Of a stretch of 64,000 bases of DNA, positions 62,001-64,000 are shown piece by piece. Every line of letters starts with the position of its first letter. Position 1 is the first letter of the stretch. The stretch is from Canna indica (lineage: Eukaryota > Streptophyta > Magnoliopsida > Zingiberales > Cannaceae), in the NCBI GenBank assembly GCA_034359265.1, contig CP136892.1, forward strand, positions 82,452,001-82,516,000, given 5' to 3'. The position numbers and the translations under genes are program-made. Under the pieces are notes generated by a model. That model worked only from the letters and a program-made list of their open reading frames with translations, did not search any database and was not told the DNA's origin.

Positions 62001-63682
62001 AAAGTGAAAAGTTTATGTTGTTTAGCCAACAGCACTATCATTGAAGTACTCTGTGGAGTTTATTAGAAAATGAAACAAAAGAATTAAGTAACCCCCAGAA
62101 AAATTGGTTCCAAAGTGAAAAAGAAAACATTTAATTTTACATAAGCATCATACAGTACAGAAGAGGGATGATAACTTGTTATCTTCCATTATGACATGAC
62201 AGAGAGTGTTGATTACATTTTGAATGTGGTATCATTTTATGTTTGTGTTCAACCTCGTTCAGGGATGCTTGGTGTGCTTGCATTAATCCTATAGATGCTA
62301 TGATGTTATATAGAATATCAAATTCATAATTCGTCATTATTACTCAACAAGAACAAAAATTCACCATTGTTAGTCCATTGCTTGCTTAGCAATAAGCTTA
62401 GGTTGATAGAATCACCAAGTAGAGCTTAGATTGGGATGTAGGTGAGAAAAGTCAGATGAAGCACTGAACATATATAGAAACAATTCTGAGACAGCAAACC
62501 CTTTGTGGAAATTTTGCTAACTGTAGAGACCTCATTCCCTAATAACATAATAAAAATTAGATTCCTGATAGGTGGTTAAGATGAGCTACACATTGGAGAC
62601 ACTATAAAAGTTGTTTTATCTGATTGAAGTTTTAGCTAACTTAAGCAAGAGTCCCTGGGGTCTCCATGCAACCAACTTGGATAAAAAGTATTTCTTGAAA
62701 TAGCATATCAGGTCATGTGATGAAAATATGATAAATGAAACAGTTAAAGCAAGCATTGCATCAAGACACATTGGAAAGCATCTTGGCTTATTGTGAAGAA
62801 CAAATCATACATTTGATAAACGCAAAATTAGCTGAAGAACTACTTAAACAGTATTTTACATTAACAAGAGACTAGATACTCCAGTTGGAGTAAGGCAAAA
62901 ATAGGATTTCATTGCAGGTAGTTGAATTGATTTCCAGAGGCACAAATAAACAAAATAGCCTTAAATAAGAGATAATGAAAGATTATAGAGAATCTTTGGC
63001 AAATGTGACAATGGCAGAGAATCTTGCTGGGCTTATTTCATTGTTTCTAGAAATTAAAATCATTGTTATTCAGGAAGAGTATACAACTATTCGTAATAAA
63101 TAGACAAATGGGAGACTATGAAATGATTTATAAAACATATTGATCATCTCATGTAAAAGTTTTGCAACCTTCAATAAAAGCTTCCCAGTTCCCAGGACAA
63201 AACCTGCATCAGTGTTGCCAATTCCAGTAGCAAATTGACCAAAAGCACCAGCATTACATGTGTGGGAGTCTGTCCCTAGTAAAACCTGTCAATTTTAATT
63301 TTTTTAGAGCAGAATAAGATACAGATCCCAAACAGTATAGCTGATGGTTTTCCAGAAGTGCATCCACCTCTCCAGGCCTGCAATGGCCCTCTTGTGCAAG
63401 CGCAACATGGCATACACCCTTATAATCTGGATTAGCCTGCAGGTTTGAAGAAGAAACATAAATATGACAGTAACAAGCAGACTGACAAAAGTGTTGAAAT
63501 TCATCAAAGAATCCAAGAATATCTCATACCTTAAAGTTCCCAAGATCTTTGATATCATAAAAATATTTAATATTCTGCTCCAAGCAAAACTCTCTCAAAA
63601 TATCCACATTCCTGTTTGCACGTTCATCACTAGTAAATATGTAGTGATCTGGTATCACAACAAGCTTTTCACGATCCCAAAC
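59002..63682 (-). CDS. IIL1: 3-isopropylmalate dehydratase large subunit, chloroplast (partial, 5' end outside window)
   Basis: Twelve minus-strand exons: 63530-63682, 63368-63436, 63169-63285, 61829-61903, 61630-61707, 61464-61559, 61195-61244, 60831-60885, 60531-60662, 59514-59561, 59279-59437, 59002-59142. They join in frame to the last 390 residues. The product is an aconitase-family enzyme: [19 protein letters not shown] (aconitase signature 1) and [10 protein letters not shown] (signature 2). The last two supply the three Cys ligands of the 4Fe-4S cluster. The C-terminal block [20 protein letters not shown] is near-identical to plant IIL1. The enzyme isomerises 2- to 3-isopropylmalate in plastid leucine synthesis and, in Brassicaceae, related steps in glucosinolate chain elongation. 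The exon encoding the preceding part and the transit peptide must lie beyond 64000. The intron after 59279 uses a GC donor (CAG|GCAAGT). Confidence 0.95.
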
Positions 63683-64000
63683 CTGAGGTTCACGGTTAAA
63701 CCAGTGACAAAAAGAAATTACATTTGAAATGTTCCATACCGCACACATTATACAAATAAAACAGGCTTTCTATATAAATAGCAATTTGACAACTAAACAA
63801 CTTGTATATTACCAGCAACTTTGTATGAAATAGAATAGTAGTAAAATTAGGCTTAAAAAATATCTATAAATCAAAGGTTCGTGGTCCGTACATTTAGCCT
63901 ATTTAGTTCAATAATAAATATTAAGATAATAACATCATCACAAATAAGGTAATTGATTATATAATTCTTCTTTATCTAGGATATATAGAAACAATTAATT

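Overview
The window is nuclear DNA from a flowering plant. All six genes have many spliceosomal introns and plant-specific protein families, the spacers are AT-rich, and small DNA transposons are dense. GC-rich first exons (lipase and HIT genes) and the gene set would fit a monocot outside the grasses, but I cannot name the species from sequence alone. Exon borders were built by hand from splice signals, reading phase and family knowledge.

Left third (1-28 kb), plus-strand genes: (1) a 14-exon nucleotide-sugar transporter of the plant CMP-sialic-acid-transporter-like group, 1815-10075; (2) a four-exon FLOWERING LOCUS T (florigen, PEBP) gene, 15045-16870, with the classic 62-bp and 41-bp middle exons and the FT-type Tyr and Gln; (3) after a 10-kb transposon-filled gap, a two-exon WW-domain gene resembling CURLY FLAG LEAF 1, 27622-28206. 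The gap holds a 634-bp Mutator-like MITE, a 4-kb decayed hAT transposon and fragments of other repeat families.

Right two thirds (28-64 kb), minus-strand genes: (4) a seven-exon HIT-family nucleotide hydrolase close to HINT3, 28950-34872; (5) a 14-exon four-TM sn1-specific diacylglycerol-lipase-like class 3 lipase, 36669-53584, with a second homologous first exon upstream at 55367-55666 that ends in the same splice phase; (6) the large subunit of 3-isopropylmalate dehydratase (leucine synthesis), 59002-63682, whose 5' exons lie beyond the window.

The genes belong to unrelated processes (Golgi transport, flowering, epidermis/cuticle, nucleotide hydrolysis, lipid signalling, leucine synthesis), so I see no functional cluster. 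What is unusual is the mobile DNA. One hAT family has two transposase-derived copies and three short non-autonomous copies, four of the five lying in or beside genes and most with readable 8-bp target duplications. A Mutator-like element is almost wholly inverted repeat (9-bp duplication). A 329-bp TRIM retrotransposon sits in a lipase intron. A 1.77-kb element with 33-bp inverted ends carries about 40 units of a GC-rich minisatellite. A fold-back AT-rich family appears in two or three places.
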